A DNA stretch of 64,000 nt. Source: Acanthochlamys bracteata. Its lineage: Eukaryota; Streptophyta; Magnoliopsida; Pandanales; Velloziaceae. Below the pieces are notes generated by a model that searched no databases, was not told the DNA's origin, and saw nothing but the letters and a program-made list of their open reading frames with translations. Within the stretch, counting starts at the first letter, position 1. Each line of letters starts with the position of its first letter. Shown in pieces: positions 40,805 to 54,435 of this stretch. The stretch covers positions 12,343,001 through 12,407,000 of the forward strand of contig CM034126.1 of the NCBI GenBank assembly GCA_019914995.1, given 5' to 3'. The position numbers and the translations under genes were made by a program.

Positions 40805-41687
40805 TGCTACTACCTTTGATTCAAACAAACTAAAGCAACATTATATTATAGTTCTGATTGCTGAAATGTCTGTTTCGCATGTTCTTAGTTGTTCTATACA
40901 AATTGGAAAAACTATATATTATCAGATCATGAAGAGAGTTCAATGTGCAAATGCCTACCTGTGAATCTGTGATGAACTGGAAAGTCTACAAGCAGTGAGA
41001 CTTATTACCATGCTGAAAGTCATTGTTTTACATTCAAGAATTTTTACTGAGATGAAAGTTTTGGTAGTTCTTTTTCTTACTTCTTCAAAGAATCAAAATA
41101 TACTGGTAAAGCAGTTGTTTTTTAACTGCTAGTTGGTAAGAGAGCATACATCAACAGCATTTTTTTGATTTGATGTAGTCTCTCCCTTAGTTGAATCTCT
41201 TTTCAATGCCCCATCTGTGTACATGACAAAACATATCAAAACATGCATTGACAAGTCACACTCAACCCTGTCCATTCTGATATTCTGGACACAAACTGAC
41301 CTGCTGGTACAGGTTTTGTTTTTGCGTTTGCATAAAAATAATATCACTAATTTTGCGAAGATAGTTGATTATGCATTACAACATATTATGCGGCTCACTC
41401 AAAATTTCAATAACACATTTTATTGTAGCAATAGTAGTATACATATCAATCTCACATTAATAATAGTCAGAAAGAAAAAAGAAGGAAATTTTTCTTGTTT
41501 CTGAATAGGGTTTCTTGGGAGTTGAGTTAACAATTCATTGTGGAATTCGGGCGGTAGCATGAGTTAAGTCACTATCTCAACAAGCAGAGCAGCAGCTGAG
41601 CACAAGGCATGCAAAAAGCTGGTAGAAATTAAATCCACTTGTCAGTATGTATATCAGAAGAAGATACTCTCTTCTGTTTCCCCCCTC

Positions 41688-41863
41688 TATTTAAACAACT
41701 TGTTCTTGTACAAAGAGAATAGAAACCAAGTGTCATCATGAACCCTAGCACTGTTCTCTGTCAGCTACACACTACTACTGCTAGTAACAAACACAAGTTC
41801 TCCACCTCCAACACCATCACCAGCAGCAGACAGCAGCAAGTTATCAGTCTTTGTTGCCAGTAA
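41688..41863 (+). other. Core-promoter-like TATA box followed by a short ORF
   Basis: TATTTAAA at 41688-41695 in a pyrimidine-rich context, then an ATG at 41738 opening a 41-codon frame rich in Ser, Thr and Gln that stops at 41861-41863. The region to about 42060 is less AT-rich than the flanking spacer and contains a CATGCATG motif near 41910. It may be a small transcript (short peptide or non-coding RNA). No known precursor was recognised. Confidence 0.3.
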
Positions 41864-42394
41864 AGCAAGAAAAAAAGCTTTCACAAGCAATTGAATTCAA
41901 AATGGTGGCATGCATGCAGCACCAGTGCTTCAGTTCTACCTACATGCATACTGCAGGGTGAAGTAAAGAAACAAAGAAAGTAAGAAAGAAAAGGAGAGGT
42001 CAACTTTTGTAAACTCATTCTGTCCCTGGACTTGAAAGTATGGCAGTAGGCAATACAAGGCCTAGTTACTTTATTATAGTACTATAACACACTTCTGCGG
42101 GTAGATGAAACATTGAAGTGTTATCCATTATGGCAAAAAGAAGGGAATGAATGAATGAATATGGATGGATTGTTATTATGGATAGCATAATGAGTGTTGA
42201 GCGGAAAGTGATTCTGGATTGTAGCCAGTTGAAGCATATGTATGTATAAGCTGTATGTGCACATGTTTAGTTCCGGGTTTTAGGTTTTATAGTCTTTTGG
42301 CCTCATGCTCTATGTTGCTGCTTTTCTTTAGTAAAAGTTCCTGAGTTCACATGACTGAAGCATGTTCACGTTCCCATGCATAACATACAATTGA

Positions 42395-42632
42395 TCTTTT
42401 GAAAGTGACTTTGAAAAAAAAAAATAAATAAAATAAAACATATTTTTATTTTTTTAAAAAATAAGTTTTATTTTTTTTATTTAAAAAATTAAAATATGTA
42501 ATAAATAAATTTAATTATATAAAATTTTTTAAAATTTTAAATAAAATTTTAATTATTTATAAAATATATATTAAAAAATATAAATAAAAAATTAAAAAAT
42601 TATTTTTATGGTAATTTGAACCAAATGAATCC
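42395..42632. mobile_element. AT-rich MITE-like element
   Basis: About 240 bp of AT-rich sequence with edges TTTTGAAAGTGACTTTG and GGTAATTTGAACCAAATG and the shared core TTATAAAATATATATTAA. Ends are more diverged than in the other copies. Confidence 0.35.
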
Positions 42633-43052
42633 TACATGTACCTTTGTTACCTCACAAAAGTCTAGAATTAACGGGTCTCCGCAGTTCAACTTCTCTGAAC
42701 CTTCGGTCTTCCTTTACGGTAACCAACCATCTCACTTATAGATGTTTGGTTAGAAAAACAAATATTTTTGCTTCGAACTAACTAAGATCTTCATATGAAA
42801 GTGAAATTCTTAAAAGAAAAAGAAAATGTTTATATATATGTTAGCGGCTATGAGCTTCTTCAACAGTGAAGATTTAATTTATGGCCTGGCCCGGTAAGTT
42901 TGGTGGTCTCAACGCGAGTAAAGCTCACCAAGGAAAATGGGCTCAGTCTAATTTTATAGAACAGTTGTAACTAATAAAAACGGCTGCACTTTATATTCTT
43001 CGTATTCGGTAATTTTTTCAGAGGAACTTTTGAATCGGAGTGTGAATACTTT

Positions 43053-46007
43053 ATGGCAAGCGGGGATCTTTACCTGCAGCAGAAGGTGCAGAGAACGAAG
43101 AATTTCTTGTTGACCGTTTTAAGCTCGATCTCGTCAAAGCAATCGCTCAAAGGTCTCTTCCTCTATTTCTCTCTTGCGATTTAAAAAATTTTCTTTAATT
43201 TACCTTGGTTTCTTCTGAGTAGAATATGACGTTTTTGGAATCATGGGCAAGGTTTCCAGCATCAAAATATATTGATTTGTTTGGTTTGCGGGTGCTATGC
43301 TTCTAAGTTTGATAATTGTTTTGAGAGTTGCCGACAAGGTGTTTCAATACTGCTTGACTCAGTTTGCTGCATATTGTCGTTAGAATGTAGTTGCTCGGCT
43401 CAACTGAAGCTGGTGGGATGTTTTATTCTTCGAAATTTGCTTTGAATTTTAGTTAGCAAATAGTGAAGGTACTTTGATCTGAATTTCAATCATTTAAAAG
43501 GAGCGAAGTGCTAAAGTGCACTTATCTGTAAAAGTGACTGAATGTTGAATCTTACCTCCAAGGTTGTAGTACACTTTCCTTCTGTCCTTATCTGCATTGA
43601 CAACAATTAAGCAACAATGCTATCTGGTTCTCCCATAAGGATACTTGCATGATCATATGCTCTACTAAAAATTCTGATTTTTGGTGAAAAAGGTGTTTAG
43701 TTCGCTTGACTGTATTTTGATATCCACCAAGAAAATTGCTTGTTATTAGTTTGTGAGTGATGGTTAATTTTAACGTTTGTGATATATATTCTATGCTTTG
43801 CATGTTTCTTAACTGGTCTTTGACAGTCCTGCCGTTAAAAGAAGCATTCTGAATTTGGGGAAGAATGAGATAACTTCTATGAGAACTATGGTTACTCTTC
43901 GCTCAGAAGTGTATGAACAAACTGAAGTGTATGACTGAGTTTTTCCCTTTCTGAATGTATGTTGCTTCAACACTACTAGTTGACCTTCTGTTTTTGTTAC
44001 CCATAGCTTTTGTCAATTTGTCGTCATGTACACTATTGCTTTATGTTATACTTTCTGTTTTAAGTTCTTTGGATTGTCCAATTTTACTTGATCTAACCTT
44101 TGGAATTACTGTTTGTTTCTCATTTTCTTTCACTTAGTAACGACTTAGCTCTACATCTTAAATACTATATTAGTCTCAAGGGTTTGACAGAGAGGAGTTA
44201 GTTTGTAGTATTCCTATTTGATGACACCATATAGTGGGATGGAATAGTTTCACGACCCAATCTGAATCATGACCTGTACTATATTAAATCAAGCCCGGTT
44301 AAGTCTCAAGATTGACCCAGCTGAATAAGAAGAAAAAAAAAAGAGAAAGAGAAGATTTACGGTTAGGGTTTGGAATGGGACTTGCATGCAGTAGATTGGA
44401 TCATGTGGTCAGAATTTAAGTTGAGATTAGGGTTTTAATAAATGGTCTGGATTAAGCCACACACAAGTTAAGGTTGATTTGGGCTTGGGCCCGAGTTCAG
44501 TTTTACTAGTTATCTTCAGAAATTGGATATAACTACCCACCCCGCGCATTAGTCAATCCAATAAGATTTTTCTTTTTTTTTTTTGTTGCCAAAACTACAC
44601 TTGGACAAAAAGTAGGGACATTACAAATAAGTTAGCATAGACTATAGAAAGGAAAGATACAGACATCTGAGTGTTGGTAGGCTCTTTGGTAGGGAGAATG
44701 AGCCAATTTTGGATAGTCCTGCTATGCTTAATCTTTGCAGAGACAATTTTGGGTATGTAGCAGTTGTCTTTATCTTTATTATTTATTAACTTCATCTGTA
44801 AGTGTCAAGCATTTTTTTACCTAATAGTTTTGTTTGCTTCTTGTTTCTTTTGTTGGCAATGCTGATCCGTCTCATGTTCATAACAGTCTCCCATTGCGTA
44901 ATGTATTACAAATTCAGGTGTTTTGGTTAGGATGGCCATAGCAAAATCTTCCTTTTCTAAAGCTTTCAGATGTTTGCATGCTGCTATTCATACATTTCCT
45001 TAGTGCTCTTTTCTGCATGTACAGGCCTGATACATGTCAAATATTTCTTGATGCTGGTTTGGTTTTTCATGTCGAATTCACCTGGGTAGGGGCACTTGAC
45101 TTCATTCCAGTAAGGGAAGCTGAGCTGGAAAAGTAATTGTCTGCCTCCTCTAACTATTTTATGTTTGTTTTCCATCCATTCCTTTATTTTCTTAAACATT
45201 TCAATGCTTAAAATATTAACTCAATAGAGAAGTATGACCATTATTGCTTGCAGATGACACATACACTTGTTGGTGAACATTGTCGTGTCAATTAGCTAGC
45301 TTGAACTTGATGACAGAAATTACATAAGAATTTGTGAGTCATTTGACACTGATACAAAAGGGAAAATTGTGTAGATATGAAGATGCTCTTTACATGCACA
45401 CTTAGTTATTTGGATATGCTATTTTTGCATGTTTTAGTCCTTTGTTCCATGGTGGTGAATATGCCATTACTATTTTTCAAAAATATGTAACTTATAACTT
45501 ACCCCAATTTGACTTATAGAAAGATGCTTCCCCTGGAATATGCTGGTGACTATACTATTACTAGCTGTGAATAACAGTAATGAAACTTATATTTCTTGAA
45601 AAGATGTATTCTGCTGGTTGTTTTGTGAAAATCAATAAGCCCTTTGATTCTTGATCTTGCTTTGAAATTCATGAATCTGTAATTCCATTCGTGGTTCTTT
45701 TGCTATCTCTCTTGGTTAAGTTTATGAAGAAGCATTTGCTTTTCTTTTCTTTTGTTCTGCTTTCCTGCACACAAATTCTGTTTTCTTGTGCCTATTTCCC
45801 CCTGCTAATCTCACACTTTCTTCTTTATATAGACAAGTAGAGGGATGTACTCACCTTATTGCGAACATCAAGATCAAGATGGTACACTATTTCTTTGGCT
45901 TTGAAATAGTTTCTAGTCTCATTCAATTTTGGAATATATTGAATGGAATTATGCATTATCAGGTTTTTCAAGGGATTAGAGAACTCTTCCAATTACCAGC
46001 AATCTAA
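43053..46007 (+). pseudogene. UXT/prefoldin-alpha-like gene with broken 5' half
   Basis: Recognisable exons: 43053-43152, 43827-43928, 45025-45132, 45833-45881 and 45963-46007. The last four join in phase and encode LGKNEITSMRTMVTLRSEV, VPDTCQIFLDAGLVFHVEFT, a REAELEKQVEG helix and VFQGIRELFQLPAI-stop, matching the second half of plant UXT-like prefoldin-alpha proteins. In exon 1 the ATG frame (MASGDLYLQQKVQR) shifts by one base before the family-like EEFLVDRFKLDLVKAIAQR, and that frame has an upstream TGA and no ATG. The normal DKVFEQQ-type segment is reduced to a GACAAGGTGTTT remnant near 43330. Most likely a pseudogene; a rescued start or a sequencing error in exon 1 is possible. Intact homologues act in prefoldin-like chaperone or transcription complexes. 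Confidence 0.6.
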
Positions 46008-47989
46008 TGCACAAAAATCTCACAGTTGTCAAAGGACACAAAAACCTCAAAAGTCGATCAATATTCAAATGGCATAACTTGTTACTGTCTCTGAGTTGAT
46101 ATTGGCACTTTTTAGAAGAAACACTCAGGGTTAGCTGCTTTTATTATCATTCAGTTTTGGCATATTGAAATGGTAGTCTAACCATGCAGGTGCATAAAGG
46201 GTGTAGGGGGAGATGCTTCAACTACTGGCAACATGATGCTTAAATTATAAATTTACTCAATATTCAGGTGGCATGGCGTGCTACTTTGTTTCTCTAAGCC
46301 TATTGCTTTGACCATTTGTGGTTCTTGTCGTAGATATTTCATTAGTTTTTATATACGAGTGCACGAAAAGTACATATGCTTTGTGACTTAATAGAATATA
46401 TCAGTTATCTGATTGCCGATTATTATTTTTAGTAGCAACTCAATTGAATTTACCATCAGTGCTAAGGTTCTTATCTTCGCCTTCTTCTATATATGTAGGC
46501 TATGATGGTCTAGCAGGACGGATCCGAGCTTAGAGGATTACTGGAATGTGGAGACTTGCGGACTCAATTGTTTGGCAACACATTACGTAAGTCGACCTTC
46601 ACCAAGTCCTTTGAGAGTTCTCAGCATTTGACATAGATTATGGTCTTGGTCTCATGATGGATGTGCCAAAGTGTGTTACTTGTTTGAAAATGAGTTTTTA
46701 GAAAAAAGGTACAAATAAATTATTAGAAAGTTAGTTTACGAACGTATAATTTATTTTTTAAAAAAATTATGCAGAAATGACTTTTAGCAAAAATAATTTT
46801 GAAACTCTCTTCTTGTGCTGTACCATGTGAGCTGCAGTATCAATAGCAAATCTATTGGTTTGATCAATCTAACTTTTGCCTATCTGCATTATTCTCTTAA
46901 TTTAAAATTTTTTCTGGTATAAGATATCTCAACCCTACCCTTGCTGAGTTGTAATAGTAGTTGAGTATGATATTTCATTTTTGTCCTTAGATCTTGCTGA
47001 TGTATTATCTATAACGTTTAGCAAGTGCGAATGAATGAATTGCATATTGGGACACATTATATTACAGAAATACTTCATTTGTTGGTGACTGAATTGGCGA
47101 AATTATAAGTTCATGAATCAGAAGCAACGTTACATACGCATCAGTGACATAACAGCTAAATAATATTTCTTAGAAATATACTTGTGCTAAGTATACTTGT
47201 TACTTTCATTTACAATTCTCAATTAAAACAAAATAATCTGCCACTATTGAAATCAAATCAAAATTTGTCTTCTCCTAAACCATTCAAAATTGTATAAAAC
47301 ATTTAATAATGTTGATAGCTACTTATCACCTACTTTAAAATCTTAATCAGCGGTTTATTCCCCTTGCATAATCAAAGTTATTAACAACAATTTCTTTCAG
47401 TAACTTCCGTTTTCATGTCTGTAAGGTGCACGATAAAATTCCGCATAAAAAGAAGAAACAACCAATGCTTTTCCTCCACCGCAAAGCAAGTTTCGTCACT
47501 TTTCGCCACATGTTCCTTCCGAGTTCGATCTCGCTCTCATGTGAAAGAATTTCCTGAATCACTCGCTCTTCAAAGTTTTTGTTTTTCTTTCTTTCTTCTC
47601 TGATTCGTTTGTCTCTTTTACTTTATCACAGACGGTTTCTTGAATCGTTTGATGATTTTGAGTTAAATTTTGAGTGAGCAACAACGAACTCGACGAACTG
47701 GGTCAATCGTCGATCAGCTCAAATATGTTTTGTTTCTGAAAGATCGGGTAGTTGTTTATTGTAGCTCAACCCCATTGCTTGAATTCATTCATATCCATGC
47801 AGAAAAAGACAAGTTTTTTCTTTGTTCAACTCTTATTGCTTCGATTGTGGAATTTCCCCAACAGAAGCTCCAGTCGAACGCTTTCAATGCTAAATATTTG
47901 TTTGTAGAGGAATTGGTTGTTGAATTTATCATCAGATCTTCAGAACCCAAACCGTTGAATCTGTTACATTGATAGCTCAGCTTGTAAGC
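46008..47989. other. Spacer and 5' leader of the first membrane-protein gene
   Basis: 46008-47400 shows no gene. From about 47410 base composition rises and CT-rich sequence with several short ATG frames runs to the start codon at 47990. This is probably the transcribed leader, perhaps with an intron (a GTAAGC donor-like site sits at 47984, inside the last bases before the ATG). A 100-codon frame at 47670 opens with GTG and is not counted. Confidence 0.35.
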
Positions 47990-49006
47990 ATGGTTCATGA
48001 GATCAGGAATAGGGAAGTTGCCTACGAAGATGAATTCGGTAACCTGCGGGCGCTTCCATCCATGAACGCTTTAGAAATTCTTAGGGAAACTGTTAGGATC
48101 CTGCGTGCAGATTCAGGATCATTCATGAAAATTCTGGCTCTGTTGGTGTGCCCTGTGTCATCTGCACTGCTCTCTGATGCGCTAGTGTACCGCCCTGCGG
48201 CTGCCGCACTTTCTCGACGCCTAATATTGCTTGCAGCAACCAGCGGGTTGCCTGTTACTCGGTTTCTCAATCAACTGTGCCACCACTTAGGTGGCACTAT
48301 TCTATCATCAGCATTCTGCTTTCCTCTTCTAGTCACGTTGCTGCTATTTGGCCGTGCTGCGGTGGCATATTCTGTGGCCTGTAATTACGCAGGCAAGAAA
48401 GTTGTTACTACTGAGTTCTTTGCATTGGTGAAGAGAATCTGGCAACGGCTTGTAGTGACTTACATTTGGGTATGTGGTGCCATTTCTGGCTGCCTAGCAG
48501 TTTTTCTGGTCATACTTGTACTTGTCTGCAAAGTGTTTGCATTGGTAGGATACCCACCGGATGTAGTTGTTTATCCAGCCTTGGCAACATTGCTAGGATT
48601 CTCTATGGTGTATGCGCACACGATTATTGTTTGCAACCTTGCAAGTGTGATTTCAGTCCTAGAGGAGGCTGCAGGTGTGCAGGCCTTGTTGCGGTCTGTG
48701 AGACTGATCAAAGGTCAGACTCATGTTGGGCTGCTGATATTTCTTGGCTCAACAATTGGTATGGCTTTTATAGAGGGGCTGTTCGAGCACAGGGTCAAGA
48801 CTTTGAGCTATGGTGATGGAACATCGAGGCTGTGGGAGGGACCTCTACTGGTTCTTATGTATTCGTTTGTGGTGTTGGTGGACTCAATGATGAGTGCAGT
48901 TTTCTATTTCACTTGTAGGTCCTCTAGTATGGACATTGTGAATGGGAATGGTCATGCTTTAGAAGAATTGGAGAAGGTTTCTCCTGAACAAGCAGATTTG
49001 ATTTGA
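47990..49006 (+). CDS. Multi-pass membrane protein, uncharacterised plant family (paralogue 1)
   Basis: Intronless, 338 residues. After a polar N-terminus (about 1-30) there are about six hydrophobic segments, including FMKILALLVCPVSSALLSDAL, the LGGTILSSAFCFPLLVTLLL region, YIWVCGAISGCLAVFLVILV, VYPALATLLGFSMVYAHTII, a GLLIFLGSTIG segment and LLVLMYSFVVLVDSMMSAVF. The conserved middle includes VISVLEEAAGVQALL and IEGLFEHRV. It belongs to a plant-specific family with no demonstrated function; members are sometimes labelled as polyadenylate-binding-protein-binding from weak evidence. The start is the ATG at 47990; upstream in-frame codons lack an ATG. Related to the gene at 54436 through its whole length. 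Confidence 0.8.
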   Translation: MVHEIRNREVAYEDEFGNLRALPSMNALEILRETVRILRADSGSFMKILALLVCPVSSALLSDALVYRPAAAALSRRLILLAATSGLPVTRFLNQLCHHLGGTILSSAFCFPLLVTLLLFGRAAVAYSVACNYAGKKVVTTEFFALVKRIWQRLVVTYIWVCGAISGCLAVFLVILVLVCKVFALVGYPPDVVVYPALATLLGFSMVYAHTIIVCNLASVISVLEEAAGVQALLRSVRLIKGQTHVGLLIFLGSTIGMAFIEGLFEHRVKTLSYGDGTSRLWEGPLLVLMYSFVVLVDSMMSAVFYFTCRSSSMDIVNGNGHALEELEKVSPEQADLI

Positions 49007-52000
49007 ATTTTTTTGGAGATTGGTTAGCGAAGGACATTGTTACTGGATAATAAGTTATGAGGCTAAGAAGAATGCTTCAGCTAGTTAGAGGAAGACATCA
49101 TCAAGGATTATTAGAAAAGACGATCTATCTTGTAGTTTTATCTACATTGGATATACACAAAAGGCTTGAAAGTTACTGATTCTTGTTGTACTCAATATTA
49201 AAAAACTAAAAATATACACCAAAGCAGCATATTATGAGAAACATTGCCATGGATCTCTTTTTTCACTTGGACATTTCCCATGCATCAATCATGATATATG
49301 CTTTTCAATTACTTGAACAGACGACCACTACTATCTGCTAGTTTAAACTTTCATGGTAAAGCATTTCCTTCCAATTTCAACTGCATTGAGAAATTGGAAA
49401 TCCGTCTTACTCTAAGATCTTGCTAATATCAAATGCAGTTGCAATATTGTAGTGGTATTATATATTCCTCTGAAAGTTTCTTGGCAAGTCAGATATTCGA
49501 GTGGACAGGTTCTATGAGGAAGAAAAGCCTGGATGCAAAGAAATCCCGTTACATTAATTTCCAGGTCATTCTTGAACTAACTGGTAGTTACATGTACTAT
49601 ACTTGTTTAGTTATATGGTCTATCTTTTTAAGTCTTTATTAGAGTACTCAACTTATGCTTATTAATATTTTTAACCTTCTAACTCTGAACTGCTTTCGCT
49701 CTTAATCTGTCATCAAGTTAATCTGTGGTTAGGTATTCGTCTGTGCAATGGAGGTTTGGTTTGATTCTGTTGAACTTTCTTGTTGTTCTGTGAGTTTGTT
49801 CACAAAAACCAATTAGCATCTTTGATCCTGGGGTATGAAATAACGGCGACATTAGTTTGTAGGACTAGCAAGCACTTAAAAGTTATCAGAAGATGGAGTT
49901 GTTTCTTGTTATTGACTTTAACTCATTCAAACATGTACTCATTTTGGTTCAGGATATCTAGGAATAGTTTCTATATGCTCCAGGACTGTTATGCTCTCTC
50001 TCTGCCTTTATCTTTCAAGTAGCCAATTTTCTGTTTGGATCACCAAACCAAGGGGAACACTGTAGGAGATGTAGAGCTTTTTCAGACATGGAATATATGA
50101 TAGTGGAAGGTATGCTGAAATGAGGATAAGCATAGGTGGGGTTGTTTTACTTGTATTACATTTTGGTTGTTGTAGATAAAATGCAATATCCATAACCTTA
50201 TTTGGCTCAATCCTGGCCTTTCCGGGGGTAAGGTTTCTGCTTGTGGTAAACATATTTTTTTAAAAATGATTTTAGTCCTTCAATTTGGAATTGCAGTTGA
50301 CCAAATTGATTAAGTAAACGGGTTTTCCTATCAAGGTTTGACAGTGCACTGTGCTTTATGATTTGTAGGTCATCCCGAAGTACCTAGACTTTAGAGCCAA
50401 TAATGCACTTACCATTTATGGAGTATAAATGCTTCTCTTTTTCATGTTAGTTAATAAACATGTTACTGTCTAATATATAGCAACTCGTTGTTTACTTTGG
50501 ATAGGAATTTTCGATCATGATTGGAGACACTTAGCTAGAGAATTCATTCTTCCATCTTGTTTGGGCAGATAGACATAGATACAACACTTGCATGCAAATT
50601 CAGAACTTTGATCAAAACATTTTCAAAGTCTGCCATATTCTTATATGAGATGTTGGAAAATTCTAGTACCTTTTGAAAAGTTAAACTTTTGCTTAGATTA
50701 GCTAATGTTGTTGGATTCAGTAAGTGTTGTGCTGAATCATACTACTGCTATAGTATCTTGCAATATATAACTCGTTTATAGTCTAAGCATCCTCCTCCCT
50801 GCATGGCATTTCTTTCATGAGACTTTCTAGGCCCTTTTCTCCTAATTAGAGTTTCCTGCAAATGATTCATTTGGCTTGTTCTTCAGGGCACTAGAAATGA
50901 GAAAAACTTACTATGCCAGCACTCATTTGTAGGTCCATGTAGAAGCCTTTGGGTATAATTCTCCAGTTTGTGGAACGGGAAAGTACAGTTGATGTAATAG
51001 ACTTTCGTAGAAAAATGTATTTGAAAGTTGCTTGGTGAAGGCTGGCTTCATTTGATTTGTCTATGTTAGGATTATCCCCAATAGTTTACTTTCTCAATTG
51101 TATAAGTAATTAGTTGTCATTGGAAGTCCAAAAATTGCTTTATCTAAACTAAGAGTTAGGATCCACATGCTAAATTTGGTTATTCACTTACGATTGTTCT
51201 CTTCCATCTTAACTGCTCACATTAGTTAACATATTCATCATTGAGATATATGCATGTGGACTAGTAGTTAGCAGCGGTAGCAGATTTACTAGGTGGAGGG
51301 TGGCTTAATGAAATAGCATTATTCTCCTCTTCAAGGATCACTAAAAGCATTTTCTGAAGTTAAGGACAATTTATACTAGTCACATAGAATGAATTTATTT
51401 GCAGGTCGGTGTACTAGTTGAGTAGTTGTAGTTCAGTTAGAAACTAAACCCCATGCCTAGGCAAAATAGCAGCCTGTAACCTGAAACAAGTATAATAGGC
51501 TATCCTGATTTGAAATGTAGCATTTTGGAAAAAAGGCCTGATAGATGTGGTGATTCTAATGCACATTCCTAACATAGTATACTATACTGCACCTCTGGTT
51601 GTACGTAAGCTGTAAAGCTGTGTGAATTAGATAAGCTGTTTCGTATTTTGATGCGTGTTTCTTGCAGCAAATTTTGGCACCGTGGTGCTCTATCAAATAT
51701 TCTTATCTATGTTTTGAGATGCAGGTAATTGGGTTACAGAAACTTACAAAGAGATCTGCACAATGGGATAGCATTGGGCCACTTAAGCAGGAACGACATA
51801 TTCTCAAACGATTACAATCTTGGGGAAGTGATTCTTCAATTATTATCCTCTTCAAATTCAAGCTTTGGACGTATTGCTTGCAACTTCATTTGCAACTTTT
51901 CTGCTATTATTCTTTGGAGTGTTTGCTTATGATATGGTCTTTTGCCATGTTACTAGTATTCTATTGGTAAATTATGTGAACATTTCCGTTCGTATTTCCT

Positions 52001-54435
52001 TATTGTGAAGCTTAGAGCTAAGTGTTTATCATATAAAAAGAAAACATTTCATCTACAGAATAAATAAAGAAACAATAAAAGTGTAACTCATTGGTCCTGT
52101 TCTTGGTATAGATGTTTAATTTTCGATTTATTATTTTCTATATACTGCAGCATGCAAAGCCTTTTTTCGTATGATGTGAATTTCTACGTTGAGATGCACT
52201 ATAAATCTAAATCCTAGTGGGTCAGTCCTTAAGCTCATTTACTTATATATAACAAGATCTTCCAGTCAACTCAATTCCTTTTTAACTGATTGAGTAGGTG
52301 GAAGGCAACCTCTTGATGCTTTGAAGATGAATCTTTTCAATTTTATGTCTCATCATGTAGGTTTGCATGTACTCAATTGCTAACTATATGATTTTAAGGA
52401 CAGAATTCAGTGTTTATTAAAGTCTATAGGGTTATTTAATGAAGTTTCTTTCACAAATTAGGTAATTATCTATCTTGAATCCTTTTTGTCAATAGATTTG
52501 TTGAGGGCAGTTTGATGAGTGACCAGATATTCTAATTGTTTTAAGCCCAAAGTGGTTCAAGAAGGTTTGTTGCCCATAAACATTAATCAAAAACCATTTC
52601 ATGTAGGCCCACTATTCTTTTCTTTTTATTGAACAGCTAAATTGGTTCAAGAAGTTTATCCTAGGGCCATTGTAGATGATTTTTTTTTTTTTTTGGGGGT
52701 CTAGAAAAATGGTATATCGCAAGCATATATTCGTCAACAAGAGTCTGGTTGGGAGGTACAATGCAGTGTACAGTTAGAGGTCTTAGATTCAAAACTGTCT
52801 CGAATTGTTTGCTTTAGCCCTAGTAGAAGATTAATTCTTTAGAATTAAAATGCTTACTTGCATCGCCTTCTTAACAAAGTTATATAGATCACATCCGTAC
52901 TAGCATTACACATGTATTTGCAGTTGGAGGAATGGCTCTTCATAGTTGTAGAATGATGTGTATGTTTTATAGCCTATGATAAAACATGGAAAAACTAGGA
53001 AATCAGAATCATCCTACTGAAGATTCTGTTACGTGCTTTTATCATATTTTTTCCTGATTGCTCTATAATGGTGTTTCGCAATTGTTCACCTGGCTATGTT
53101 ATGTGACACATAGAAGCAAATCGAAGTCCTGAACCTTTCTTTTAATTTCTGTAAGATAGATGAGATTGACTGTAGCTGGCTAGATTGTACAGCAACAGCA
53201 ATATAAAGTACATAGAAAGTGAAAATGATAGCAATATTTCTGGCTATCTTCATGCATCATCATCATCATCATCATCTTGTCACTGAGATTTATTATTTTT
53301 ATTTAGATCGATATGTTGAGAGATTTCTATATGTTGTCCTTGTTCTGTTTAATATGCAGTGCAGATTTCATCGTATCCATTCTAATGTGGAAGGAGATTC
53401 AATAATTTGGGGGAAGCTTGATGATAGAAGCTAATTGACCTGCTACCAGAAAGCGTGTTTATATTCCATGCATCCAAAGAACACGAAGGCCATGCCATCT
53501 CCATATCAGGGCTGCCTTGTAGGGGACTCATCACCAAACACATGATCATTTTGTCCTTTATGTTTCTGTAACATGCATGTGTGTGTTTTTGTGATGACAG
53601 CTCTTAATTTCTCACTCGCGATCTTGTTTAACTTAAACAATCTCCTTTCTAGCTTTAATTGTTAAATTTTTTACATCTTAAGCAAAGGATTAACCAGTGC
53701 ATGTGACTCTTAAAAAGCTATAAGCTGGAGAGTGAAAGCTAGTCTTCTTGTTCTGTAAACCAAGCTGTATGATTGTGTTTATACTTGGTTGGATTTTCTC
53801 AAGTTGCTTTCTTCTATTGCCTCTTACCTATGGTGGTCCTATATTATTATTGCATACCCACCAATGATAACTAAGGATCCAACTTTTGTACATTGGCATG
53901 AATGCTGAAATAGTGAATTACTATCTCAACAGTTGTGTTCACCGAATTAACATGAGCTCTTCTATAACTTAACGTAAAATTTTTTGAAGCTTTTAAACTG
54001 AATCATTCCTTCACGCTTATGAAATTATACATCTTAAGCTGAAAATATTGTTTTGAACAAAGCACGATGGCATGTGCAGACTCATGTCATGTATAATAGC
54101 ACACCCATAAAGATAGTATGTTTTTCAGTTTTTCTCAACTTTAAGTAAACATAAAGGAATGAAGGAAGGCAAACAGCAGTCTAAGCAATCTTCATTCCCC
54201 CAACAAAAAGTAAGTAATTAAAAAAAACAGAGTCGGTTATTGAGTTGGTAGTCCAGTAGCTGGCCTGTCATTCAACTAAAAACCACACCAAAAATCTCTT
54301 CTAACCAACGTTGATCTACAGAAAGGGGCGTCTGTGTATTATTTGTTTTTCCCTTCATTCAAATATCTCAGTTGCAGCAAGCCAGCAACGACAACACAAG
54401 TAGCAGCACGTTCTTTCATTTTTTCCAAAGAAACA
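49007..54435. other. Long spacer between the two membrane-protein paralogues
   Basis: No gene recognised in 5.4 kb. The first 200 bases are probably the 3' UTR. Isolated exon-like stretches exist: about 51724-51840 has two overlapping open frames and an ATGCAG acceptor-like border, and about 53359-53433 lies between an acceptor-like CAG and a stop. None could be joined into a gene. A CAT microsatellite lies at about 53255-53275 and a T run at about 52680-52694. The composition is ordinary spacer. Confidence 0.35.

Noticed and set aside
41897-41960. Possible microRNA hairpin around the GCATGCATGCAG motif
   Set aside because: No known mature microRNA sequence recognised and no long complementary arm seen by eye.
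47670-47972. 100-codon frame just before the membrane-protein gene
   Set aside because: Opens with GTG, not ATG, and lies in the probable 5' leader.
51662-51970. Overlapping frames of 102 and 67 codons
   Set aside because: Look weakly exon-like but could not be joined to any other exon; no family match by eye.
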